Assembly (NCBI GenBank): GCA_015660965.1 | Contig: JACTVG010000002.1 | Location: 124,001 to 188,000, forward strand | From: Methanoregulaceae archaeon | GTDB lineage: Archaea; Halobacteriota; Methanomicrobia; Methanomicrobiales; Methanospirillaceae | Direction of reading: 5' to 3' | DNA: 64,000 nucleotides | In this document: in pieces, positions 1 through 8,809 of the stretch | Numbering within the stretch: the first letter of the stretch is position 1 | Layout of the letters: each line of letters starts with the position of its first letter | Translations under genes and position numbers: made by a program | Notes under the pieces: model-generated | What the model was told of the DNA's origin: nothing | The model's database searches: none | Seen by the model: only the letters and a program-made list of their open reading frames with translations

Positions 1-380
1 TGTTGCATGCATTCAGAGAGGAGATCGTTTGCGAAGCAATAACAACCGCTTCCTTCTGGACGACCCATCGCAACGAGATCGAAACCGTCTGCTTCGACAA
101 GCGCTTGTCGGAACCGATACTTAATGTAATCGAGTCGAGACATTCCTGGAGGGATACTCCTAGTGAACGCTTCCTCACGCATACTACCAAGCGTTTCGTG
201 AATTTGGACACCAAGTGCTTCATGGAGATTGGAATTTGGGTCTGCATCTACAGCAAGTATAGGGTGCTCCCCCAATTCAATAAATGAGCGAACAAGGAAG
301 GAACTAATGGTGGTCTTGCCAGTCCCACCTTTACCTGAAACGGCGATAATGAATGGTGTGTTATGCAAGACGATCCTCAC
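1..380 (-). CDS. cooC: CooC/AcsF-type nickel-insertion ATPase (partial, C-terminus off the left edge)
   Basis: This is the first ~126 residues of a MinD-like P-loop ATPase of the CooC family, which loads nickel into carbon monoxide dehydrogenase or acetyl-CoA synthase. Visible motifs are a deviant Walker A (SGKGGTGKTT) near residue 13, the ADPNSNLHEALGV stretch with the nucleotide-binding Asp, and the family signature GRPEGSGCYC with the metal-binding CxC. The start is taken as a GTG at 380, because the Walker A loop then sits at the usual distance from the N-terminus and a stop lies just upstream. It is the last visible gene of the acs operon, 22 nt after the methionine synthase gene. Family membership is read directly from the motifs; which metalloenzyme it serves is inferred from the neighbours. 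Confidence 0.9.
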   Translation of the reverse strand, partial: MRIVLHNTPFIIAVSGKGGTGKTTISSFLVRSFIELGEHPILAVDADPNSNLHEALGVQIHETLGSMREEAFTRSIPPGMSRLDYIKYRFRQALVEADGFDLVAMGRPEGSGCYCFANDLLSECMQ

Positions 381-402
381 TTTACATTTTATTAGCTGGT
401 TA

Positions 403-1437
403 TTATGACCTAATTGCTCTAATTCGACGAGAAATTTCAGCTGCTGCTTGCATAATGTTAACTGCAGCTATTTTATCTGCAAATCTAATTCCACAACTTG
501 GTGTTATAAGTGATTGGGCATCTAAAATTTTTAAGGGAATTTTTTCAGCAAGTTGACTACGAATTCCCAAGTAACGATTGTAAATTGAATCGACCGTTTC
601 CTTAACAAAAAAATTGTTATCAGAAGGTACAATGCCCCATGCAACGACACCACCTCGTTGCATATATGCAGCGATTGCATCTGCATAGAGTAAGAATTCC
701 TTTGAATTTGTGTAGGCATCTATTGAAATTATTGATGGATCAAGCTGGAGAACAAATTCCCAATCTGTATTCGAACAACAGTGAATTCCCAATCCTCCTT
801 CAACAAGACCTTTTATGTCATCCCAGCCAGCTTTGACAGTCTCTCTATCAACTGGAACAACAGATGAACCAAGTGATGCGAGATACGGTTCATTAAGAAC
901 AATAAGTGTCTCAGGAGCACCCGTTTTTTTTCGCATCTCGACTTCACACCAACGAGCTTTGAGAGCAATAAATTTTGATAACATATCAACAATTTGAGAA
1001 TCGTAGAAAATTGGGCGTTTCTTGGAATCGACAACTTGCATTCCAAAGGTTACCGGGCCTGTGACTTGGGTTTTCAGTACATGCACTCCTGAAAGGTTAT
1101 GTGTCATCATCTCTAGAAAACCAGAGGCATAGTCCTGATGCTGAGCGTAAGGAGCATAATTTCTTTCCACATAATCCAGATAGACTTTTTCCATTTCAAC
1201 GGTATTGTTAACGGAACTGTTAAAGATTAAACGGTCGTCACTGATAAGTCGACCAGGAAGCTGTTCGGAGTCATTGAAAACGATACTTTCGAGTTGCCCC
1301 CTGCCAGGTAAGGTTGGAGTGTAAGGAAACTCAGGAAATATGTCAAGAATAACCTTACAGGCTTCTGCAGGTTCTGTGTGTGGAAGTGCACCAACACCCG
1401 TCGCTGCTGAATGAGGTGAAGATATCATTTTTGCCAT
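403..1437 (-). CDS. Core (MetE C-domain-type) corrinoid-linked methionine synthase
   Basis: The 344-residue protein is a single MetE/UroD-type barrel without the N-terminal half of ordinary MetE. The zinc-site pattern is visible: H219 and C221 in GIHCCSN, D240 where MetE has a Glu, and C315 in ITPSCGIRF. Such short forms are folate-independent methionine synthases that take the methyl group from a corrinoid protein; one known class (MesB) is encoded beside the corrinoid iron-sulfur protein genes. Here it lies 4 nt after acsV and two genes after acsC, so methyl transfer from the AcsC-AcsD corrinoid protein to homocysteine is the likely role. A methylcobamide:thiol methyltransferase of the MtaA/MtbA kind is the main alternative. 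Confidence 0.75.
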   Translation of the reverse strand: MAKMISSPHSAATGVGALPHTEPAEACKVILDIFPEFPYTPTLPGRGQLESIVFNDSEQLPGRLISDDRLIFNSSVNNTVEMEKVYLDYVERNYAPYAQHQDYASGFLEMMTHNLSGVHVLKTQVTGPVTFGMQVVDSKKRPIFYDSQIVDMLSKFIALKARWCEVEMRKKTGAPETLIVLNEPYLASLGSSVVPVDRETVKAGWDDIKGLVEGGLGIHCCSNTDWEFVLQLDPSIISIDAYTNSKEFLLYADAIAAYMQRGGVVAWGIVPSDNNFFVKETVDSIYNRYLGIRSQLAEKIPLKILDAQSLITPSCGIRFADKIAAVNIMQAAAEISRRIRAIRS

Positions 1438-1441
1438 TTAA

Positions 1442-3343
1442 TTACTCCCTTTGAAGTCGACATTCATCGAGCATTCTTTGAACATTCGGGAAAAGTGAGA
1501 GGTCAGTATGTGGTAGGAAAGAACTTGATGTATATTCGTCCATGAATGTTGGTTCGGCGTTAAGTTCGATATATGCGATTTTCAAAGCAATATTGTCAAG
1601 TGCCTTTCTTTTTCGACGATTGATTAAAGCAATATTTGCTCCTGCAACAGCACCGTTGCCTATATTCTCAATCTGTTCGATAGGGATTTCTGGAATCAAT
1701 CCAATAGTTGTAGCATTCTTTTTATTCAGATAATTACCGAATGCTCCCGCAAAATAAATCTTTGAAATTTGATGTCGTGTTATATCCGCAGCTTTCATCA
1801 GTGTAATACAAGCGGCATGAATAGATGCCTTGCTCATAATCAAGTTCTTGATATCATTTTCAGTGATTACAATATCTTTCCCAATTTCCGATTCTTTTGC
1901 CCAAGTCACAACAACCTCTGGGAAATACTTACCTTGGCGAATCCTTTTATTTTTTATACCTAAATTTATCCGACCCGTACGGTCAATGACACAAGTACGT
2001 AGAAGTTCAGCCAACAGATCAATTAAGCCGGATCCGCAAATTCCTCGTGGTTTTGTATTATTGATTGTAGAATAAGTAGTGTTAAAAGTGTTCGGATTAA
2101 TTGCAATCCGTTCAATTGCACCCGGGTTAGCTCGCATACCAAAGAGAACTTCACCACCTTCAAGAGCGGGACCTGCAGCCCCAGCACAGGAAAACATCCA
2201 TTCTTTATTTCCGAGAACGACTTCAAAATTTGTGCCAATATCAATTAAGAGAGAAATCTCTTCTCTATCCACCATACCACAGGTAAGAATATCAGCAATG
2301 ACATCGCCACCAATGAAGTCGCTGACCGCTGGGAATACAAAAAGTCCCCCATTGGAATTACATGTAATTCCTATACGACTTGCAGCAACGGACAGTGCTC
2401 TTCGAACAACAGGAACATATGGTTCAGATATCATGTACGCAGGATCAATACCAAGCAAAATGTGAGTCATAACGGTATTTCCCGCGACAACAACTTCATA
2501 GATATCTTCCCGATCAATACCTGCCGTATCTGAAGCAGTTGTTAGTGCAAGATTGATACTCTCTGCAGCAAGTACTTGCAATTTTGTCAAACCGTTTTTA
2601 CGTGCAAAATTGACCCTTGCCAGAATATCTTCGCCACAACTAATTTGCCTATTGTAATTCGAAGATACACCAACGACTTTTCCATTCACAAGATCCCAAA
2701 GATAAACGACAACGGTTGTGGTTCCTAGGTCAACCGATGCACCGTAGAGTCGTTTTGAGGTATCATTCTTCTGCAAATCGACAAGCCGGTATACTCCGGG
2801 AACTAACGCTATAGTTCCTGTCACTTTCCAGTCACTATTTCGTAAGATTGCTGGTATGTCTCTGAGCACTTCAAGCGGAGCATAAATCTTTTCAGCAACG
2901 GGCCCTCCATTTTTTTGTATCATCCATAGTAAACGTGAAAGATCTGGAGTGGGGTCAGTAAGAGTGGGGAGATTGAGTTCAACATAATATTTTTTCACTG
3001 AAGGTAAGAATTCAATTTCTGTTTTCTGGCCTTCCACTAATATCTTTTGTTCTTGGATGAGTGTAGTATCTGGAACCAATACTTGAATGTCACTTTCAAT
3101 AGTTGTTGTGCAGGCTAAACAACCACCTTGTGCTAGTTCATCTTGGGTAAAAAACTGAGCATATTTCTGGTGGTCAAATATAATTTTCCCCCTTTGAATG
3201 AACACAATACATTTGCCACATTTTCCTTGCCCTCCGCAGACAACGTTAATATTTAGGCCAGCTCTTTGGGCTGCATCGAGCACAGTACATCCAAGTTCTA
3301 CATCGATCTTATGGTATCTTGGGAGAAAAGTTACTGTTGGCAT
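1442..3343 (-). CDS. acsV: RACo-type reductive activator of the corrinoid iron-sulfur protein (ferredoxin plus ASKHA ATPase)
   Basis: The 633-residue protein starts with a plant-type [2Fe-2S] ferredoxin domain (C36, C42, C45, then C75/C78), followed by a linker and a large ASKHA-fold ATPase domain with the phosphate loops GASVDLGTTTVVVYL and LLIDIGTNFEVVLG. This architecture is that of RACo/AcsV, which uses ATP to return an accidentally oxidised Co(II) corrinoid to Co(I). The methanogen activator RamA instead carries a C-terminal pair of [4Fe-4S] clusters; no such cysteine cluster is seen here. The gene follows acsC without a gap, the arrangement of acetogen acs operons. Function is assigned confidently from architecture and context. 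Confidence 0.9.
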   Translation of the reverse strand: MPTVTFLPRYHKIDVELGCTVLDAAQRAGLNINVVCGGQGKCGKCIVFIQRGKIIFDHQKYAQFFTQDELAQGGCLACTTTIESDIQVLVPDTTLIQEQKILVEGQKTEIEFLPSVKKYYVELNLPTLTDPTPDLSRLLWMIQKNGGPVAEKIYAPLEVLRDIPAILRNSDWKVTGTIALVPGVYRLVDLQKNDTSKRLYGASVDLGTTTVVVYLWDLVNGKVVGVSSNYNRQISCGEDILARVNFARKNGLTKLQVLAAESINLALTTASDTAGIDREDIYEVVVAGNTVMTHILLGIDPAYMISEPYVPVVRRALSVAASRIGITCNSNGGLFVFPAVSDFIGGDVIADILTCGMVDREEISLLIDIGTNFEVVLGNKEWMFSCAGAAGPALEGGEVLFGMRANPGAIERIAINPNTFNTTYSTINNTKPRGICGSGLIDLLAELLRTCVIDRTGRINLGIKNKRIRQGKYFPEVVVTWAKESEIGKDIVITENDIKNLIMSKASIHAACITLMKAADITRHQISKIYFAGAFGNYLNKKNATTIGLIPEIPIEQIENIGNGAVAGANIALINRRKRKALDNIALKIAYIELNAEPTFMDEYTSSSFLPHTDLSLFPNVQRMLDECRLQRE

Positions 3344-4678
3344 CTATTTTTTCCACTCCTGAATGAGAAACTCCCCAATTTCTGCAGCGTCCCGTGGACC
3401 AACCAACACTTTCCAACCAGTTGCTTCCTCAATTCTGCCGGAAAGAGGTGCCGCATACCCCGGAATAATTAGTTTTCTATGATTGATTTCGTTTTCCACT
3501 TCAAACTTTTTGATTGAATCGCGGACCAAGGTTTCATTCAATTTTCCTGCAGCCACCGATGTCAATACAGACAGCCCTTCTGTGTCAACAATCAACATAA
3601 AACAAGGGATTCGTGTCGATTCTAAATATCCTTCTAGTGTAAAAAAAGTAAGCGAGAAGTTTACTGTGAGAAGCACAGGAGCATCTTTATTAGGTGATCC
3701 TATGCGGTATAAACCAGGATTCATCTGGATGGGTTTTTGCGGATCGGTATAAATATTCTGACGTAATGTTAGGGCCGCTTTCGTTGAGGCAGTTGAGAAC
3801 GGGTCTGTAATAATCACTGATGCATACTTGACAATCCCTAACGCAATTGCAGCATCTTGTTGTCCTGTTTTAGAAGCATCATAGAACACTGGATAACCAA
3901 GATCGGGAGCCATTCTAGTAATAGCAAGCTGCCGGATTGTTGAAGATGCAGTGATGAAATCTCCTAATGTTTGTGGGTGTGGGTCAATTAGTAAATCAGT
4001 AACCCCTTCTTTGGTACACATCTTGGTAAGTTGTGCGAGCTTTTCAAGTCCTGACGCTTTCACAACAAGAGGACATCCATGCTTCTTAGAAATTTCACAT
4101 AATACTTTGTAGTTTTCAGAATCTGCTGCGTAGATTAATGGTCGGTATGTTCCACAATGGACAAGGGCATTATTCAATGCATTTGGGTTATCTGATATCA
4201 AAATTAATGGTAGGTCAGCAATCTCTTCAATTGCAGAAATTACGCGAGCAAAAGGATCTGCTGAACCACTTTCGTTTCTAATCGCCAGACCACTGAAATG
4301 GAGATCTACACCAACCCGTGTTAAAGTCTCATCACGGACTATTGTTGTTACTTTTTTGATTTGGTCAATTGTATCGTTATCTGATACTGAAAAAAATATA
4401 CCTGGTTGGTGGTAAAATGTTTTCTCATGACGATAAAAAACAAATTCTTCACCAACAGAAATAGACCGTTCTCCAACTCCAAGTTTCACTAAACGTATTG
4501 GTGGTCTCGTTGTTGCACCCAATACGGTCTTAGCGTTTTCATCGAGATACGGGCATAAATCAATGTCACCTTTCCCTCCAGCTAGTTTCATTGCAAAGGT
4601 TAAGCATGTAGGATCACCGCACTCCTTGCAATTTTTCTTTGGTAGGAGCTTATAGATGTCGAGAGCTTTCAAGGCCAC
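3344..4678 (-). CDS. acsC: Corrinoid iron-sulfur protein large subunit AcsC (gamma)
   Basis: The 444-residue subunit carries an N-terminal [4Fe-4S] motif with C17, C20, C25 and C42 (KKNCKECGDPTC then DLCPYL), a TIM-barrel-like middle part, and a C-terminal cobamide-binding domain. It holds the cobamide that shuttles a methyl group from methyl-tetrahydropterin to the A cluster of AcsB. The length matches bacterial AcsC (about 445 residues). It starts 6 nt after acsD and abuts acsV, so translation is probably coupled. No anomaly is seen in the cluster-binding cysteines. Confidence 0.93.
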   Translation of the reverse strand: MALKALDIYKLLPKKNCKECGDPTCLTFAMKLAGGKGDIDLCPYLDENAKTVLGATTRPPIRLVKLGVGERSISVGEEFVFYRHEKTFYHQPGIFFSVSDNDTIDQIKKVTTIVRDETLTRVGVDLHFSGLAIRNESGSADPFARVISAIEEIADLPLILISDNPNALNNALVHCGTYRPLIYAADSENYKVLCEISKKHGCPLVVKASGLEKLAQLTKMCTKEGVTDLLIDPHPQTLGDFITASSTIRQLAITRMAPDLGYPVFYDASKTGQQDAAIALGIVKYASVIITDPFSTASTKAALTLRQNIYTDPQKPIQMNPGLYRIGSPNKDAPVLLTVNFSLTFFTLEGYLESTRIPCFMLIVDTEGLSVLTSVAAGKLNETLVRDSIKKFEVENEINHRKLIIPGYAAPLSGRIEEATGWKVLVGPRDAAEIGEFLIQEWKK

Positions 4679-4684
4679 TTCGTG

Positions 4685-5650
4685 TCATCCCTGATAAATA
4701 TTTTTAGTTTTTAGTGCAACAAACGCTTTCTTGAGTAATTCAACTGTCTTAGGGTGACGGATACAAATGATTTCAGCACCCGCGACTGCTGCTGCAATAC
4801 CAGTGTAAAACTCCCACATAACTGCAATGGTATTCTGGTTTTGTATATCCGCTTCGCGAACCTCTTTTATATTTAAAGTGTCAATCGGAGAACAAATCAT
4901 TGGCATTGTAAGGTCGGCGTCTCCTTTCAGACCAGAAAAACGAATCCGCTCCATAGCAGAATAAGAATATTCAAATCCATAACCAAGTGCACCAGTATAT
5001 GGGTCAATTACTATTCGATCATGAGGAACATCAATTTCTCGAAGAAGAATGTTAAGTTGTTTTGCAAGATTAATATCAATTGGTGACTGTGCAATCACAG
5101 AATGATTATATGCAAGCGCTGCTGCGGCAATACTACGATATCTGTTCGCCTCAGCCGTGCCAAGAAGGAGCCGTTCTCCTTGTCCCGCTTCACCACATTG
5201 CTGAAACACTTCACTATCTATCGAAGGTTCATTACTTCCTTCAATAATGAGTGGAAGTCCTGTTGCTGAAAGCACATTTTCAACAACTTTTTTTACAAAA
5301 GAGACATCCCTAAGTCCTCGTTCTCGAGTACTAGTGAGGTGAAGGCGGACCAGATCGGCATCATACGATGTCTCTGCAGTTTTAGCCCAATCTTTTACAT
5401 CATTTATTACATCACCACAAGCACTCTTTGCAATAGGTGACCAATACTGAACATTATCGCAAATCTCAAAAGCAATAAGAGGAGATTCGGAAAATTCTTT
5501 TTGATCGATGAAAGGGAGATTCGAACTTCCTCCAATATGATACGATCGCTTTCTGGTACCCCCATCAGTGTTTGTCGCACCGAGTATTACTTCACCAATT
5601 GAACCCGACCAACCGAAGTTTAAATTAAATTCCATGTATATTGGCCTCAC
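4685..5650 (-). CDS. acsD: Corrinoid iron-sulfur protein small subunit AcsD (delta)
   Basis: The 321-residue TIM-barrel protein pairs with AcsC to form the corrinoid iron-sulfur protein. Its size matches bacterial AcsD (about 310-325 residues) and is clearly shorter than archaeal CdhD (over 400). Recognisable stretches are PLIIEGSNEPSIDSEV, DRIVIDPYTGALGYGFEYS and the C-terminal GAEIICIRHPKTVELL. The start ATG overlaps the acsB stop by 4 nt, a translational-coupling arrangement. Methyl transfer from the tetrahydropterin pool to the cobamide takes place at the AcsC/AcsD interface. Confidence 0.93.
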   Translation of the reverse strand: MRPIYMEFNLNFGWSGSIGEVILGATNTDGGTRKRSYHIGGSSNLPFIDQKEFSESPLIAFEICDNVQYWSPIAKSACGDVINDVKDWAKTAETSYDADLVRLHLTSTRERGLRDVSFVKKVVENVLSATGLPLIIEGSNEPSIDSEVFQQCGEAGQGERLLLGTAEANRYRSIAAAALAYNHSVIAQSPIDINLAKQLNILLREIDVPHDRIVIDPYTGALGYGFEYSYSAMERIRFSGLKGDADLTMPMICSPIDTLNIKEVREADIQNQNTIAVMWEFYTGIAAAVAGAEIICIRHPKTVELLKKAFVALKTKNIYQG

Positions 5651-7677
5651 ACCAATGGCTTCATCGTAAGTGCAGGATGTTTGGTACTTTCTAGATACTT
5701 AGTAAGTTCTTCGATTGTAACGGCTTTTGTTTCATCAGCAATTTTGTCAAATAAATTGGGAATTCCTTTTTCCAACAATTTTTTTTCAAGCCTCTTGCGG
5801 AGTTCCTCCTTGAGTTGAGCTGGCATCCAGACGAGCCGCTCAATTCCTCCCTCACCTTGTAGAAAACGATCCGATAAAATGTAATTCTTTGAGATACCTG
5901 CAAATCCAGGGGTTTGAGCTCCTCCTCCTATAGTACCTGCAAGAGTTGAGAATGTCATGCCTGATGGAGTTACACCTTTGAATTCACGGTTTACAATCAT
6001 AATTCCGTTTACTTCAGGAAGCATGAGAGCTATGCATTCAAAACATCCACAGCAAGTCATAGGAAATTCCATAATAGAATAAAGACTACACCTTTCGATC
6101 TCACCATGGCTTGCCTTTTTAACAAAACGGTTTACTCCATCAAATTCACCGTTTTGTGAATTGATGATCTGTCCCTTCTGTATCGGTTGGTTTGCTCCAG
6201 CAGGAGAAATTTCATACGCTATCTTCCCATCAAGCCAGCTTATTGCACCACAGAGAGCAGGACGTTCAGGTGTAATTACACAAACGTGATTTGGAGCAAA
6301 TGTTTGACAGAGTGTACAAGAATAGTATATATCAACATCAGAATCGCGCATTCCACGAATACGAGCGTCGCGTTCTCCATAAACCGTTTCTGCTTTTTGT
6401 TTTTCGATAAGAACCTGCTCTTTATCAGTTATTAAAGTTACAGACACGGCATCGAGTAACTGAGGGAAGTCCATCCGAAATTTACTTGCAAGTAACTTTC
6501 CTATATGTTCCACTTTCACTCCCTTTGCAACGGCTTCCTTTGAAATCCTCACCCAAATAAGATCGCGCTGAGCAACATGCCATGACCCTTCACCGTAATT
6601 AACAAAGTTATGGATACGACGCTCAAGTACTGGCTCATAATCTTTTTTCATCATTGATCCTGCGACATGAATTATTAGACCCAGGGGTTGAGCAGACCCC
6701 TCTTTCATCTTATCAATTTCTGGTCCTATGACGATAACTTCACCATTTGTCACTTCATTTTGAGGTTTCATTTGTAAAAGTTCAAATGCAGGTGATCTAC
6801 CCCCTCCAAACTCCACATACATCTCTTCTTTTCGGATACTTTTTCCTTCAAACGCTGGTGAACAACCCATAGGGATGGGAATTGCAGTAACGGTTACACG
6901 TATACCTTTTTTCTCCATTCCCATCCGGACCGCATTTTCTGGAGAGACGGGAATCCATTCTCCTCCCTCATATCCATTAATAGAAAATATAGGAAATCCT
7001 AGCACTCGCATTGCATCAGTGGAAGCAATCTCCTCAGGTGTTAGTCCAGGAAATACAATCACAATCGCCTTTGCCCGTTCAGTCGCATAGGTTAGAAGTC
7101 GATGTGAATCACCTGGGGTAACACCACCGAACATCATTGCTACCCGAGCAATAATATCAACAAAGTGGACACCATATTTTGGAGTGGCCCCAAGTGGAAT
7201 AAGCCGATATTCAAGTCCAACTTTTACCCCAACATTTGAAAGTGCTGAAATTACTTCTCCCGCAAGGAAAGTGAGCATGTATTTTTCTTGTAATTCACGA
7301 CAAATTGCTGCAGCGGCATCTTTACTTTTTGGTGACCCTACAACAAGTGCTAATCCGAGAATACTTCCATCGACGAGTGAATAACCTAATTTCCTAATGA
7401 CGGTGTCAGCAATAAAACCTGTATAGGGTGATGCCTCTCTACCTTTTGTTGCTATGCTATGAGCAATAAGAGATTCTGTTGCAATTATCGGGTTACTATT
7501 TGTTAACTTATAAGCGTGTTTTGCAGTTTCAGGATCATGAACAACAATTCCAGTAAGTGCATAAGAAACAGGCATGTGATATGCAGTATCTTCATAAACA
7601 AAAGGTTTTGAAAGGGAGGACATTTGTTTATTTAAAATTTCTTGTCCTAATTTAGCTGCTTGATTCACGTCGATCAT
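5647..7677 (-). CDS. acsB: Acetyl-CoA synthase catalytic subunit, bacterial-type AcsB
   Basis: The protein condenses a methyl group, CO and CoA into acetyl-CoA. Counting from a GTG at 7692, the A-cluster cysteines are C459, C462, C471 and C481 (spacing 3-9-10) plus C548 and C550 in the CCGC stretch; these spacings are identical to those of Moorella AcsB. The ~310-residue N-terminal domain that docks CODH in bacteria is present; archaeal CdhC (about 470 residues) lacks it. I prefer ATG at 7677 (676 residues), because GGAG lies 9 nt upstream of it; GTG 7692 would add five residues. It is the first gene of the operon, divergent from a secreted-protein gene, with TATA-like sequences in the 7716-7775 interval. 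Confidence 0.95.
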   Translation of the reverse strand: MIDVNQAAKLGQEILNKQMSSLSKPFVYEDTAYHMPVSYALTGIVVHDPETAKHAYKLTNSNPIIATESLIAHSIATKGREASPYTGFIADTVIRKLGYSLVDGSILGLALVVGSPKSKDAAAAICRELQEKYMLTFLAGEVISALSNVGVKVGLEYRLIPLGATPKYGVHFVDIIARVAMMFGGVTPGDSHRLLTYATERAKAIVIVFPGLTPEEIASTDAMRVLGFPIFSINGYEGGEWIPVSPENAVRMGMEKKGIRVTVTAIPIPMGCSPAFEGKSIRKEEMYVEFGGGRSPAFELLQMKPQNEVTNGEVIVIGPEIDKMKEGSAQPLGLIIHVAGSMMKKDYEPVLERRIHNFVNYGEGSWHVAQRDLIWVRISKEAVAKGVKVEHIGKLLASKFRMDFPQLLDAVSVTLITDKEQVLIEKQKAETVYGERDARIRGMRDSDVDIYYSCTLCQTFAPNHVCVITPERPALCGAISWLDGKIAYEISPAGANQPIQKGQIINSQNGEFDGVNRFVKKASHGEIERCSLYSIMEFPMTCCGCFECIALMLPEVNGIMIVNREFKGVTPSGMTFSTLAGTIGGGAQTPGFAGISKNYILSDRFLQGEGGIERLVWMPAQLKEELRKRLEKKLLEKGIPNLFDKIADETKAVTIEELTKYLESTKHPALTMKPLV

Positions 7678-7692
7678 TGGAGGAGTCTCCAC

Positions 7693-7846
7693 GTCAATGG
7701 ATTGACTTGTTTAATTAAATATAGTTTGGTTATTGGTAAATATCTCTTTATTCGAGCAATTATCTGATTTATATAATGTAACTAAGAAAATGGACAAAGA
7801 TATTTATCCTATCTAAATGCTAATCTTTTTAAAGGATGGAAAAAAT
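7693..7846. promoter_or_regulatory. Divergent promoter region between the acs operon and a secreted-protein gene
   Basis: This A+T-rich spacer carries TATA-like elements usable on either strand: ATTTATATAA near 7768-7777, and a leftward candidate (complement of AAATATAGTTT) near 7718-7728. The second lies about 25-30 nt before the leftward SD and start of acsB. I see no clear operator palindrome. Promoter assignment is by composition only. Confidence 0.4.
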
Positions 7847-8737
7847 ATGAGAACGTTTTGGGTTAAATCTTGGTTTTCTGTTTTAGTGCTGCTCCTTGCA
7901 GCGATGTGTTTTGTATTACCAGTCACAGCAGCAAGTGGAACGGTAACTATAACTCTGCGGGGTCTTGGTGTATATTCACTTGGTGATACAATTATTTTTG
8001 ACGGTACTAACACTGTGAGTAATACGACACTCCTCAAAATTACTGGACCCGGCTTAGCATCGGGAGGTGTTCCCTTATATGATTTGAGTGGAACATCAGG
8101 AACCGGTAACACAGTAAAAGTAGATGCAACTGGAAAATGGACATTTAGATGGGACACACCAAGTGATACATCGATGTTACAAAGTGCCAGATATACAATA
8201 ACCGCATATGATTTTACTGACTCAACTAAAGCCAGTTCGATATCGGTGATAATGCAAAAACCTCAATATTATATCTCAATTTCCCAACCGTCTATTCATA
8301 TGGCTGACTATATCCAAATTCAGGGAATGACTGAACAAGGAATCGATTATATCAAATTAAATATTACAGATTCTTCAGGAACCGTTTATCATACTTATAT
8401 GGCACCTGTTAGTCCACAAGGTTCTTTCCAATACAGCTTCCATGTGGATATGCAACCGGGACAGTACAGTGTGATTGGTACAAATCCTTCATTAAAAAAC
8501 AATCTTGCACTTGTCTTTTCGGTGACTAGTGTTCAGACATCGAATGCAACTACTCCAGCTCCTACATCAGAAAAAACAGAAGCTATAACATTGTTACCCA
8601 CTACCGTTTCGACACAACCCGTTCAGTCACCTCAACCAATAGCTACAAAAACGAATATTGCAATGACAACAATCGTATTATCTGTCATAGTCTTTGGTGC
8701 AGTTGCAATTCTTAAAAATGAGCATAAAAGGAAGTAA
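7847..8737 (+). CDS. Secreted, C-terminally membrane-anchored surface protein, unknown function
   Basis: The product of about 296 residues has a signal peptide (hydrophobic stretch ending at VTAAS), an extracellular beta-rich region, a Thr/Pro/Ser-rich stalk (residues ~230-265) and a C-terminal transmembrane helix followed by a basic tail ending KRK. This layout is typical of archaeal envelope proteins tethered by one C-terminal helix. ATG 7847 is preferred over ATG 7817 because it has an AAGGATGG element about 9 nt upstream and directly begins a signal peptide. It resembles the protein at 49865-50908 in layout. No catalytic motif is seen. Confidence 0.8.
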   Translation: MRTFWVKSWFSVLVLLLAAMCFVLPVTAASGTVTITLRGLGVYSLGDTIIFDGTNTVSNTTLLKITGPGLASGGVPLYDLSGTSGTGNTVKVDATGKWTFRWDTPSDTSMLQSARYTITAYDFTDSTKASSISVIMQKPQYYISISQPSIHMADYIQIQGMTEQGIDYIKLNITDSSGTVYHTYMAPVSPQGSFQYSFHVDMQPGQYSVIGTNPSLKNNLALVFSVTSVQTSNATTPAPTSEKTEAITLLPTTVSTQPVQSPQPIATKTNIAMTTIVLSVIVFGAVAILKNEHKRK

Positions 8738-8809
8738 TTAATCCAAATAATTTCCTTTTAACTGTTGTCATTCAGGGCTTAAGAAACTTGAAAATTTATC
8801 CAAATTTTA

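Noticed and set aside
3-287. 94-codon plus-strand ORF at the left edge
   Set aside because: It is antisense to the clearly recognised CooC-type ATPase.
7847-8737. Functional link of the secreted protein to the acs operon
   Set aside because: They only share a divergent promoter region; nothing in the protein suggests a role in carbon metabolism.
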